Assembly (NCBI GenBank): GCA_027011235.1
Contig: JALVAI010000474.1
Coordinates: 1-5,220 of the forward strand
Length of the DNA: 5,220 nt
Direction of reading: 5' to 3'
DNA from: Desulfobulbaceae bacterium
Lineage (GTDB): Bacteria > Desulfobacterota > Desulfobulbia > Desulfobulbales > Desulfobulbaceae
Part shown: one piece after another, positions 1-5,220 of the stretch
Position numbering within the stretch: the stretch's first letter is position 1
Layout: every line of letters begins with the position of its first letter
Position numbers and translations under genes: made by a program
The notes under the pieces: model-generated
What the model was told of the DNA's origin: nothing
Databases searched by the model: none
Seen by the model: only the letters and a program-made list of their open reading frames with translations

Positions 1-1
1 A

Positions 2-292
2 TATGCGGTAGAGACAAGGTATGGAAAACGCATTGCCCACGGCCTGATATCAGCAAGTTTTTTTTCTGCCCTTTTTGGCACTAAGTTGCCTGGGCCAGGG
101 TGTGTATATGCCTCCCAACATTTGAATTTCAGGCGTCCTGTATATATAGGTGATACTGTTAGGGCAACTGTAACCATAACCGATATAGATTATAATAAGA
201 AAAGGATTTTTTTTGATACTTTTTGTACCGTGCGGGGAAAGGTTGTTATCGAGGGAAAAGCTGAAATAGTTATTCCACGGAGTGGAAAATAA
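2..292 (+). CDS. MaoC-like dehydratase / (R)-specific enoyl-CoA hydratase, C-terminal part (5' end outside window)
   Basis: The open frame enters from the left edge (first whole codon at base 2) and ends at TAA 290-292, giving 96 visible residues. The sequence fits the second half of a MaoC/PhaJ hotdog-fold hydratase. It has the IAHG segment that follows the catalytic Asp/His helix (residues 11-14), then LPGPG (29-33), a YASQHLNF strand, RPVYIGDTV, and the closing VVIEGKAEIVIP strand. Family members of about 135-160 residues hydrate trans-2-enoyl-CoA to (R)-3-hydroxyacyl-CoA. The catalytic Asp and His normally lie just before the part visible here, so activity cannot be judged. The TTG at 86 is in the same frame, but conserved sequence continues upstream of it, so it is not the real start. 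The gene is noticeably AT-rich, favours ATA and AGG codons, and has two T8 runs (58-65, 207-214), unlike the genes downstream. A link to the sugar genes is possible but not shown; it may be the tail of a separate transcription unit. Confidence 0.86.
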   Translation, partial: YAVETRYGKRIAHGLISASFFSALFGTKLPGPGCVYASQHLNFRRPVYIGDTVRATVTITDIDYNKKRIFFDTFCTVRGKVVIEGKAEIVIPRSGK

Positions 293-670
293 AAGTGCTT
301 TTTTCAACTCTTGAGCAATTGCTGACCAGACCACAAAATTTAGATCGGGTTTTTTTTTAACAGCTGCGTAAACGACAATGGCAGAATGCGGGGATGGTAT
401 TGGATTGATTGCGTGAAAGAAAAATAAAATGAAAATAAATAATTGTTGTGTATTGTCACACTCATCTTCCAGCGAGCTGCAAGGCGCATAATTCTCTATG
501 GCCACCTTGAAAGACTGACTTTTCGCCCGATCTCTGCGTCACAGAAAAATAAAAAATGCTCACATGTATCTAATATGTTGCGCTTTTTAATTTTCCTGCT
601 CCTTGGCCTTGAACGAAAATTCTAATTTTCAAGGCACCCCCTATAGCAATTGACGGTTTGATGTCAGCCC
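293..670. other. AT-rich intergenic region without a convincing gene
   Basis: This stretch of about 380 bases holds a T9 run (350-358), A-rich tracts around 418-440 and an inverted repeat (606-635, listed separately). Short frames exist on both strands, but none has a ribosome binding site, a recognisable motif or protein-like composition; their residues simply reflect poly-T/poly-A tracts. The T9 run is not preceded by a GC-rich hairpin, so I do not call it an intrinsic terminator. I found no well-spaced -35/-10 pair ahead of the aminotransferase, so its promoter remains undefined. Confidence 0.6.
606..635. repeat. 8-bp perfect inverted repeat upstream of the aminotransferase gene
   Basis: GCCTTGAA (606-613) is the exact reverse complement of TTCAAGGC (628-635), with a 14-base AT-rich spacer. 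The spacer itself can pair differently (GAAAATT at 614-620 region against AATTTTC), so two alternative hairpins are possible. It lies 35 bases before the start of the aminotransferase gene. There is no T tract behind it, so it does not look like a terminator. An operator or a leader hairpin is possible, but nothing else in the sequence supports either. Confidence 0.3.
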
Positions 671-1804
671 ATGGAAAATAAACGGATATTTCTCTCTGCT
701 CCCCATATGGGGAGTAAAGAGTTGGACTTTGTCCATGAGGCCTTTGCCTCAAATTATATAGCGCCGGTCGGTCCCCAACTGGAAAGTTTTGAGAGGGAAT
801 TTGCCGCAAAGGTCAATACCAAATATGCGGCGGCCGTCTCCTCTGGTACTGCCGCGCTTCATCTTTTACTGCGCTATGCAGGCGTCGGCCCGGAAGATGA
901 GGTCTTTTGTTCCACCTTTACCTTTGTCGGGAGCGCAAATCCCGTTGTTTATCTTGGCGCCCGTCCTGTTTTTATTGATTCCGACGAACAGAGTTGGAAT
1001 ATGAATCCGGAGCTTTTGGTCGGTGAGATTGAAAAACGGGCCAGGAAAAACCGCCTTCCTAAAGCGGTTGTGCTAGTCCATCTGTATGGCCAGCCGGCCG
1101 ACATTGATCCCATAAAGAAAATATGCAACAAATATGAAATTGCCCTGCTGGAGGATGCTGCAGAAGCATTAGGCGCTCAATATAAGGGAAAATCACCAGG
1201 CACATTCGGGATGGCCGGATTTTTTTCCTTTAACGGCAATAAAATTATTACCACCTCTGGCGGTGGCATGATTGTTTCCGAAGATAAACAATTAATTGAG
1301 AAAGTGAAATTCTGGGCCACCCAGGCCAAGGAACCATCACCTCATTATGAACATACCGAGATCGGCTATAATTACCGCCTGAGCAATGTACTGGCGGCCA
1401 TCGGTAGAGGACAGTTACGGGTTCTGGATGATCGGGTAAAGAAAAAGCGTTGTATCTTCAGAAGATATCGTGATGGTTTGGAAGATTTGCCTGGAGTCCA
1501 TTTTATGCCTGAGCCGGATTTTGCCCGTTCCAGTCGCTGGTTGACCTGCCTGACCATTGATCCCGATGATGCCGGTATTGACAGAGACAGGGTCATTGGA
1601 AGGCTGGAAGAAAATAATATTGAAGCAAGGCCTACATGGAAACCTATGCATCTGCAACCCCTATACCAGCGTTGTGAGGTGATAGGCGGCCATGTCGCTG
1701 AACAACTTTTTCGCCAGGGTATTTGTTTGCCGTCGGGTACCGGTATGAACAGGAAGGATCAGGGGCGGATTATACGGATAATCAGAAAGTGCTGGGAGCT
1801 GTAA
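671..1804 (+). CDS. DegT/DnrJ/EryC1/StrS PLP-dependent sugar aminotransferase (EpsN/PglE-like)
   Basis: A complete protein of 377 residues, the normal length for the family. It transfers an amino group, usually from glutamate, to C4 of an NDP-4-keto-6-deoxy-hexose in the cytoplasm. Visible family marks are the N-terminal RIFLSAPHM motif and SNYIAPVGP (28-35 region), SSGTAAL (57-63), FTFVGSANP, EDAAEALG (161-168, Asp162 contacting the PLP ring nitrogen), and SFNGNKIITTSGGGM with Lys191 as the predicted Schiff-base lysine. Further on are IGYNYRLSN (231-239), EARPTWKPMH (318-327) and CLPSG near the end. From memory, the closest named relatives are Bacillus EpsN and Campylobacter PglE, which make the 4-amino precursor of bacillosamine-type sugars; a perosamine- or Pse-type substrate is less likely but not excluded. 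The ATG at 671 puts the conserved N-terminal motif at residues 5-13, where the family has it; no clear Shine-Dalgarno precedes it. The matching 4,6-dehydratase is the next gene, across a 530-base gap. Confidence 0.95.
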   Translation: MENKRIFLSAPHMGSKELDFVHEAFASNYIAPVGPQLESFEREFAAKVNTKYAAAVSSGTAALHLLLRYAGVGPEDEVFCSTFTFVGSANPVVYLGARPVFIDSDEQSWNMNPELLVGEIEKRARKNRLPKAVVLVHLYGQPADIDPIKKICNKYEIALLEDAAEALGAQYKGKSPGTFGMAGFFSFNGNKIITTSGGGMIVSEDKQLIEKVKFWATQAKEPSPHYEHTEIGYNYRLSNVLAAIGRGQLRVLDDRVKKKRCIFRRYRDGLEDLPGVHFMPEPDFARSSRWLTCLTIDPDDAGIDRDRVIGRLEENNIEARPTWKPMHLQPLYQRCEVIGGHVAEQLFRQGICLPSGTGMNRKDQGRIIRIIRKCWEL

Positions 1805-1872
1805 TGCATTTGTAATCAGTAGTAATGTCATGAAAACTTTGAAATTTATCATGCCGGAACTTTAGCAGGAAA

Positions 1873-1941
1873 TAAGGAGCCAGATCAATGTACGGCCACA
1901 GAATAAACGCTGGATTCCCGCCTAACAGATCGTGGGGATGA
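1873..1941 (+). pseudogene. Possible relic of a gene start: strong Shine-Dalgarno and 17-codon ORF
   Basis: TAAGGAG (1873-1879) sits 8 bases before ATG 1888-1890. It is the best ribosome binding site in the window, yet the frame ends at TGA 1939-1941 after 17 codons (MYGHRINAGF and on). The last ten or so codons lie inside the dispersed repeat that begins near 1909, so only about seven codons could be original. I infer the 5' end of a lost gene, broken by the repeat or by a deletion; alternatively the site is chance or a tiny leader peptide. In related loci a sugar transferase or acetyltransferase often lies beside this pair of enzymes, but seven codons cannot identify it. Confidence 0.22.
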
Positions 1942-1973
1942 CGGAGTGACAAGCCGCAGGGATGACGAAATGG
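1909..1973 (+). repeat. Degenerate dispersed intergenic repeat (GGATTCCCGCC / GGGATGACG type)
   Basis: CTGGATTCCCGCCTA (1910-1924) followed by CGTGGGGATGACGG (1931-1944) resembles the widespread proteobacterial element usually written CTGGATTCCCGCCTACGCGGGAATGACG, here with a few extra bases in the loop. ATTCCCGC (1914-1921) can pair with GTGGGGAT (1932-1939) as an 8-bp stem with two G-T pairs. A second GGGATGACG(A/G)A unit follows 24 bases later (1935-1943 and 1959-1967), suggesting a partial duplication. It is non-coding and probably a decayed REP/MITE-like copy. The identification rests on remembered consensus, not on a search. Confidence 0.5.
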
Positions 1974-2076
1974 GAAATATGCAGGATCATGGCTTTGAAA
2001 GCTGTTGGAAAATATATCAGTTGTGGTATTAGAATTTTCTCCGCCCTGGATTTCTTCTTTCCATTGATGGATCATC

Positions 2077-2105
2077 TTGTTGAAAGGCAGAGAGTATTGT
2101 ATACT
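2077..2105 (+). promoter_or_regulatory. Candidate sigma70 promoter for the dehydratase gene
   Basis: TTGTTG (2077-2082) is separated by exactly 17 bases from TATACT (2100-2105). The -10 box matches TATAAT at five of six positions; the -35 box keeps the TTG. Transcription would start near 2112 and give an untranslated leader of about 220 bases before the ATG at 2335. The promoter would drive the dehydratase and probably the two genes behind it, separately from the aminotransferase. The call rests on motif and spacing only. Confidence 0.42.
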
Positions 2106-2279
2106 CAACTTTTTCATGCGTTTTCTTAATACGTTGCCGTCATGATAGTTTTCATTTTTTTTATCTGCTTAGCACTCAAGCTCAACTTGAATGAAATCAG
2201 GGATACCATCGCTTTTCCTGCAAAATTAATTAACCTGAAATCAATCATAAGCGCTGCTAAATGCGATTTGAAACCATTA

Positions 2280-2287
2280 CGGTAGCG
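2280..2287 (+). promoter_or_regulatory. ops/JUMPstart-like octamer in the dehydratase leader
   Basis: CGGTAGCG is identical to the core eight bases of the enterobacterial ops element (GGCGGTAGCGTG), the site at which RfaH, a NusG paralogue, is recruited in long polysaccharide operons. CG and CG on either side of GTAG could form the small non-template hairpin. GCTGCTAA (2253-2260) also resembles the GCTGTTAA part of the larger JUMPstart sequence, but it is 19 bases away rather than about 8. It lies 47 bases ahead of the start codon, downstream of the candidate promoter, as an ops site should. Eight bases alone can occur by chance. Confidence 0.27.
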
Positions 2288-2334
2288 ATTGTTATCCCCC
2301 TGTTGCTGCGTGATGATAGCGCTCAATCTTGCGT

Positions 2335-4182
2335 ATGATAAATATCGTCCGAAAGTTACTGTTCAATCGTTGGGTTGCATTCCTGCACGATCTGCTCTGG
2401 GTGCCAATCTCCCTGGTCCTTGCCTACCTGCTCCGTTTTAATTTTGACGGAATTCCGGCCATTCATCGTCCGTCATTACATCATCTTCTCCTGTTTGCTC
2501 CCTTTGTTCAGGGAATAATATACTGGTTTTTTGGTCTGTATCGAGGGTTCTGGCGGTTCGCATCCATTCCGGATCTCATCAGAATTTTACAAGCTGTCGG
2601 CCTGGGTGCCTTGGTTATCACGGTTTCCAGTGGACTCTTGACCAGATTTCAGGGTGTTCCTCGCTCGGTTTTTCTGTTATATCCCCTCATTCTGACCGGT
2701 GGGCTATGTGGGTCCCGTCTTCTCTATCGCTGGCTGAAAGATCATCGATTATCTCTGCAAAAGGGATCAGGAAAAAGAACTCTGATCGTAGGAGCAGGAA
2801 GGGCGGGAGAGTTACTTGTCCGTGATCTGTTGCACCGGGTGGAGTATGAACCCGTTGCCTTTCTTGATGATGACAAGAGTTTGCAGAACAGGGAAATACA
2901 CGGTATTCGGGTTGTTGGGAACACAGAGGATTTACCGCAAATCGTTTCCAATCAGGAGATAGAACTGGTTATTCTTGCCATTCCTTCAGCGGGTAAAAAG
3001 GTAATTCGTCATCTGGTGCAGCTCTGCCGCGAGGTGAATGTCGTCTGCCAGACCCTGCCATCAGTACTCGAGATGAAGGGGATGGAGGTGGACGCTGATC
3101 GTTTGCGACCTGTAACCGTGGATGATCTTCTTGGCCGGGAGCCGATACGGATGGATAAAAAGGCCATTTCCGGATACTTATCAGGAAGAACAGTCCTGGT
3201 GACAGGGGGAGGTGGTTCCATCGGGTCTGAATTGTGCCGCCAGGTTGCTGCCCAACAACCGGATCGACTGATCATTTTTGATCATGGCGAATTTAATATC
3301 TATTCCATAGACCACGAGCTTCGTGGCGATTTTCAGGACTTGCGGCTTGAAACAGTTCTTGGTGATGTAAAAGACCGTGATCGGCTGGACTGGGTATTTT
3401 CTTCTTTTCGGCCGGACGTTATTTTTCATGCAGCGGCGTATAAGCACGTTCCCATGGTCGAGGAAAATCCTGCTGAAGGGGTGAGGAACAACGTATACGG
3501 AACCCAGTGCGTAGCTGATGCGGCCGATCGGTATCAGGCGGAAAAGTTTGTTCTTGTGTCGACCGACAAAGCCGTCAATCCGGCAAATGTGATGGGAGCG
3601 ACCAAAAGAGCGGCGGAATTGTACTGTCAGAACCTGGATCGCAGATCGGTTACCTGTTTTATCACCACCCGGTTCGGAAATGTGCTGGGATCCACCGGTT
3701 CAGTGGTTCCGCTTTTTCAACGGCAGATTGAGGCGGGCGGGCCGGTCACGGTTACTCACCCTGAAATCACGCGATATTTTATGACCATCCCGGAAGCTGT
3801 CAGTCTGATCCTCCAGGCCGGCGCCATGGGGAAGGGTGGCGAGATTTTCGTGTTGGATATGGGAGAGCCGGTCCTTATAAAAGATCTGGCCGAACAGATG
3901 ATCAGACTTTCCGGTCTGGAGCCGGGAAAGGACATCGAGATTGTTTATACCGGCTTGCGTCCCGGTGAAAAACTCTACGAGGAGCTTTTGCACAAGAGTG
4001 AGGGCCTGCAACCGACAAGTCATGAAAAATTATTGCTTGCCCGAAGTAGGGAAGTGGATTGGGCCTGGTTGCAAGAGAAAATGATCTGTCTTGAGCAGGC
4101 GGCGTCTTCCCGCAATATAGACAAGCTGCGAGCATGCCTGCAGGATGTAGTCCCGGAATTTAAAAGCCAAACCAAGAAATGA
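2335..4182 (+). CDS. Membrane-anchored NDP-sugar 4,6-dehydratase (WbpM/PglF/CapD family polysaccharide biosynthesis protein)
   Basis: A complete protein of 615 residues from ATG 2335; an in-frame TTG at 2329 would add two. A stop at 2317-2319 rules out longer forms, and neither start has a good ribosome binding site. The order is four hydrophobic segments (roughly 15-34, 50-68, 86-103, 110-128), a first Rossmann-like domain with GAGRAG (153-158), then the catalytic extended-SDR domain with TGGGGSIGSE (290-299) for NAD(P). It continues with HAAAYKHVPMVE (365-376), STDK (409-412), MGATK (420-424), RFGNVLGSTGSV (446-457) and LRPGEKLYEELL (541-552). Asp411 and Lys412 are the expected acid/base pair. 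Met420 stands where short FlaA1-type enzymes have Tyr, giving the SMK-type site described for WbpM. Long members of the family convert UDP-GlcNAc to UDP-2-acetamido-2,6-dideoxy-xylo-hexos-4-ulose at the cytoplasmic face of the membrane. The product is a substrate for the aminotransferase upstream. The exact sugar is inferred from the family. Confidence 0.95.
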   Translation: MINIVRKLLFNRWVAFLHDLLWVPISLVLAYLLRFNFDGIPAIHRPSLHHLLLFAPFVQGIIYWFFGLYRGFWRFASIPDLIRILQAVGLGALVITVSSGLLTRFQGVPRSVFLLYPLILTGGLCGSRLLYRWLKDHRLSLQKGSGKRTLIVGAGRAGELLVRDLLHRVEYEPVAFLDDDKSLQNREIHGIRVVGNTEDLPQIVSNQEIELVILAIPSAGKKVIRHLVQLCREVNVVCQTLPSVLEMKGMEVDADRLRPVTVDDLLGREPIRMDKKAISGYLSGRTVLVTGGGGSIGSELCRQVAAQQPDRLIIFDHGEFNIYSIDHELRGDFQDLRLETVLGDVKDRDRLDWVFSSFRPDVIFHAAAYKHVPMVEENPAEGVRNNVYGTQCVADAADRYQAEKFVLVSTDKAVNPANVMGATKRAAELYCQNLDRRSVTCFITTRFGNVLGSTGSVVPLFQRQIEAGGPVTVTHPEITRYFMTIPEAVSLILQAGAMGKGGEIFVLDMGEPVLIKDLAEQMIRLSGLEPGKDIEIVYTGLRPGEKLYEELLHKSEGLQPTSHEKLLLARSREVDWAWLQEKMICLEQAASSRNIDKLRACLQDVVPEFKSQTKK

Positions 4183-4291
4183 TGTATGGATGTTCTTTTT
4201 CCTTGCATCAGCGACCAGTGCCTTTCCGGGGGTTCCCGGTTCCTGTCCGGATTGGTGACTTGCCGCATTTATAAATGGACTTGATCCTACA

Positions 4292-4885
4292 ATGAGAGAT
4301 CTGGCCCTGTTTGATTTTGATGGTACCGTGACCAGTCGTGACAGTTTTCTCCTGTTTCTTCGTTATATCACCGGGCCAACTTTTCTTCTTCGATGTCTAG
4401 TGCTTGCGCCCAGGATTTGTTTTTTTCTTCTGGGCAGGTATGGTAATCATTGTCTTAAAGAGGATTTCCTGAGGCAGTTCCTTGCTGGCCGGTCAATATC
4501 CAGGATTGCTCATGCTGCATCCTGTTTTGCCCGAGAAATTATGCCATCCATCCTCAGACCGCAGGCTTTGGAAGCGATCAGGTTGCATCTGCAATTTGGT
4601 GACAGGGTGATCGTTGTTACGGCAACCCCTGAAATGATTCTGCAACCCTGGTGCCGGGACCAGGGGCTGGAACTGATCGGGACCAGACTTGAAATTGAGA
4701 ATGAAATGGTAACGGGGCGGATAATAGGTGAAAACTGCCGGGGGAAGGAAAAGGTGCGGCGGCTTAACGAGCGATTATCCCCTGCGCAGTATGGCACCAT
4801 CTATGCCTATGGTGATACCGAGGGTGATTGGCCGATGCTCGAACTGGCCCATGTTTCCTGTTTCAAACCTTTCAGAGACTCGTAA
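4292..4885 (+). CDS. HAD-IB family hydrolase (phosphoserine phosphatase/PgpC-like phosphatase)
   Basis: A complete protein of 197 residues, typical for HAD subfamily IB. Motif I is LFDFDGTVTSRD with the Asp8 nucleophile and Asp10 acid/base. Motif II is VIVVTATP with Thr110, motif III is GKEKVRRL (151-158, probably Lys154), and motif IV is GDTEGDWPML with Asp175 and Asp179 for Mg2+. All catalytic residues are present. The ending HVSCFKPFRD is usual for this subgroup. Residues 18-48 form an unusually hydrophobic cap segment, as in phosphatidylglycerophosphatase C, so a lipid-linked or membrane-proximal phosphate is a reasonable guess; phosphoserine or a sugar phosphate remain open. The ATG at 4292 starts five residues before motif I and has no clear Shine-Dalgarno. 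The gene follows the dehydratase after 109 bases that contain no obvious promoter or terminator, so co-transcription is likely. Its 3' end overlaps the next frame. Confidence 0.93.
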   Translation: MRDLALFDFDGTVTSRDSFLLFLRYITGPTFLLRCLVLAPRICFFLLGRYGNHCLKEDFLRQFLAGRSISRIAHAASCFAREIMPSILRPQALEAIRLHLQFGDRVIVVTATPEMILQPWCRDQGLELIGTRLEIENEMVTGRIIGENCRGKEKVRRLNERLSPAQYGTIYAYGDTEGDWPMLELAHVSCFKPFRDS

Positions 4886-5220
4886 ACAGCCGTTGACGGA
4901 CAGAAAACAACAATATACCGGCTCCGGCCTGCGCCGATTGTTGGGTCGCGACCGGTTTTTCACGGTTTTCTGCCGGGGTGCCATGGTCGTTGCCTGGTTG
5001 TCCATCGCATTGATTTCCCTGGATCATCTGGTGCCATTTTCGTCCTTGTTGTCCCAGCTATCCACCCGTTTCCTCGGCTTTCTTGGTTGGGGGACGGCTC
5101 TTGTCACAATTTTCTGTCTGGGACGAGGGCATCTGCGTGCCATTGGCAGTGTTGCTCTTCTATTTTTTCTCCTTGGCCTGGTCATTGGCTCCTATCTGGA
5201 ACCACCGGCCGACCCGTTGG
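4851..5220 (+). CDS. N-terminal part of an unidentified multi-pass membrane protein (3' end outside window)
   Basis: An uninterrupted frame gives 123 residues and continues beyond the right edge. The first 40 residues are polar and basic (SETRKQ, DRKQQ, GLRRLLGRDR). Three hydrophobic segments follow, at about 44-57, 73-91 and 96-115, with positive loops, and then a proline-rich YLEPPADP. The layout of basic N-terminus, short membrane helices and then a soluble part recalls membrane-tethered endonuclease/exonuclease/phosphatase (EEP) proteins, but the catalytic region is not visible and I do not assign the family. The start is uncertain. ATG 4851 is used here and overlaps the HAD gene by 35 bases in another frame. 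The frame is open further upstream (ATG 4803, 4809), while TTG 4893 would avoid the overlap and ATG 4983 would begin at the first helix. The tight overlap suggests translational coupling with the phosphatase gene. Confidence 0.68.
   Translation, partial: MFPVSNLSETRKQPLTDRKQQYTGSGLRRLLGRDRFFTVFCRGAMVVAWLSIALISLDHLVPFSSLLSQLSTRFLGFLGWGTALVTIFCLGRGHLRAIGSVALLFFLLGLVIGSYLEPPADPL

Larger units (their letters stand above)
1805..2334. other. Long AT-rich gap between aminotransferase and dehydratase, with relic and regulatory sequence
   Basis: The gap is large for neighbouring genes of one pathway. From left to right it contains an orphan Shine-Dalgarno plus short ORF (1873-1941), a degenerate dispersed repeat (1909-1973), a candidate promoter (2077-2105), and a leader of about 220 bases with a small hairpin TCAAG/CTTGA (2176-2190) and an ops-like octamer (2280-2287). 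Minus-strand frames of up to 111 codons run through the gap, but they cross the repeat, lack ribosome binding sites and match nothing I recognise, so I do not call them genes. Confidence 0.6.

Noticed and set aside
314..323. Perfect palindrome AGCAATTGCT
   Set aside because: Ten-base palindromes are expected several times by chance in a window of this length, and it has no supporting context.
341..358. T9 run as a terminator for the hydratase gene
   Set aside because: No GC-rich stem lies directly before it; the preceding bases do not pair.
50..505. Minus-strand frame of 151 codons
   Set aside because: It runs antisense through the conserved hydratase and T-rich gap; residues are dominated by Phe/Lys from homopolymers, and there is no ribosome binding site.
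443..625. Plus-strand 60-codon frame ahead of the aminotransferase
   Set aside because: No Shine-Dalgarno, no motif, and composition like random AT-rich sequence; it also contains part of the inverted repeat.
661..681. Six-codon ORF starting ATG 661 and overlapping the aminotransferase start
   Set aside because: Too short and without a ribosome binding site to support a leader peptide.
1782..2117. Minus-strand 111-codon frame in the large gap
   Set aside because: Its middle part is translated dispersed repeat and it overlaps the end of the aminotransferase gene. The segment near 2000-2117 looks mildly protein-like, but I recognise no family.
2126..2326. Minus-strand 66-codon frame in the dehydratase leader
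   Set aside because: No recognisable domain, no ribosome binding site, and it covers the candidate leader signals of the plus-strand gene.
4226..4239. Hairpin CCGGG-GGTT-CCCGG between dehydratase and phosphatase genes
   Set aside because: The stem is only 5 bp and no T tract follows, so it does not qualify as an intrinsic terminator.
1..5220. CRISPR array, tRNA, rRNA, transposase or phage genes
   Set aside because: No regularly spaced direct repeats, no cloverleaf or rRNA-like sequence, and no transposase or phage protein motifs were seen in either strand.

Overview
The window is a bacterial chromosome segment with every supported gene on the + strand. Its core is a nucleotide-sugar locus of the kind that feeds surface polysaccharide, O-antigen or protein glycosylation. 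The style of the proteins (an EpsN/PglE-like aminotransferase, a long WbpM/PglF-like dehydratase, moderate GC in the genes, AT-rich gaps) would suit a Gram-negative anaerobe such as a Desulfobacterota member. That placement is an impression from the sequence, not a demonstrated fact.

Layout: (1) 2-292, the C-terminal part of a MaoC/PhaJ-type hydratase, cut by the left edge, AT-rich and full of T runs. (2) 293-670, an AT-rich gap with a T9 run and an 8-bp inverted repeat but no convincing gene. (3) 671-1804, a complete PLP-dependent sugar aminotransferase. (4) 1805-2334, a 530-base gap holding the strongest Shine-Dalgarno sequence of the window in front of a dead 17-codon ORF, a degenerate copy of a 'GGATTCCCGCC...GGGATGACG' dispersed repeat, a plausible sigma70 promoter and a long leader with an ops/JUMPstart-like octamer. 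(5) 2335-4182, a membrane-anchored NDP-sugar 4,6-dehydratase. (6) 4292-4885, a HAD-IB phosphatase. (7) 4851-5220, the start of a multi-pass membrane protein that overlaps the phosphatase gene and runs off the right edge.

How it works together: the dehydratase and aminotransferase are consecutive enzymes. UDP-GlcNAc would go to UDP-2-acetamido-4-keto-2,6-dideoxy-hexose and then to the 4-amino sugar, the precursor of bacillosamine/QuiNAc4NAc-type residues. The acetyltransferase and the phosphoglycosyl transferase that normally complete this pathway are absent from the window. The HAD-IB phosphatase and the membrane protein form a second, overlapping pair whose substrate cannot be read from sequence.

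Nothing here is a clearly new system. The items most worth a second look are the ops-like site in the long leader of the dehydratase transcript and the gene-start-like relic abutting a dispersed repeat in the same gap.
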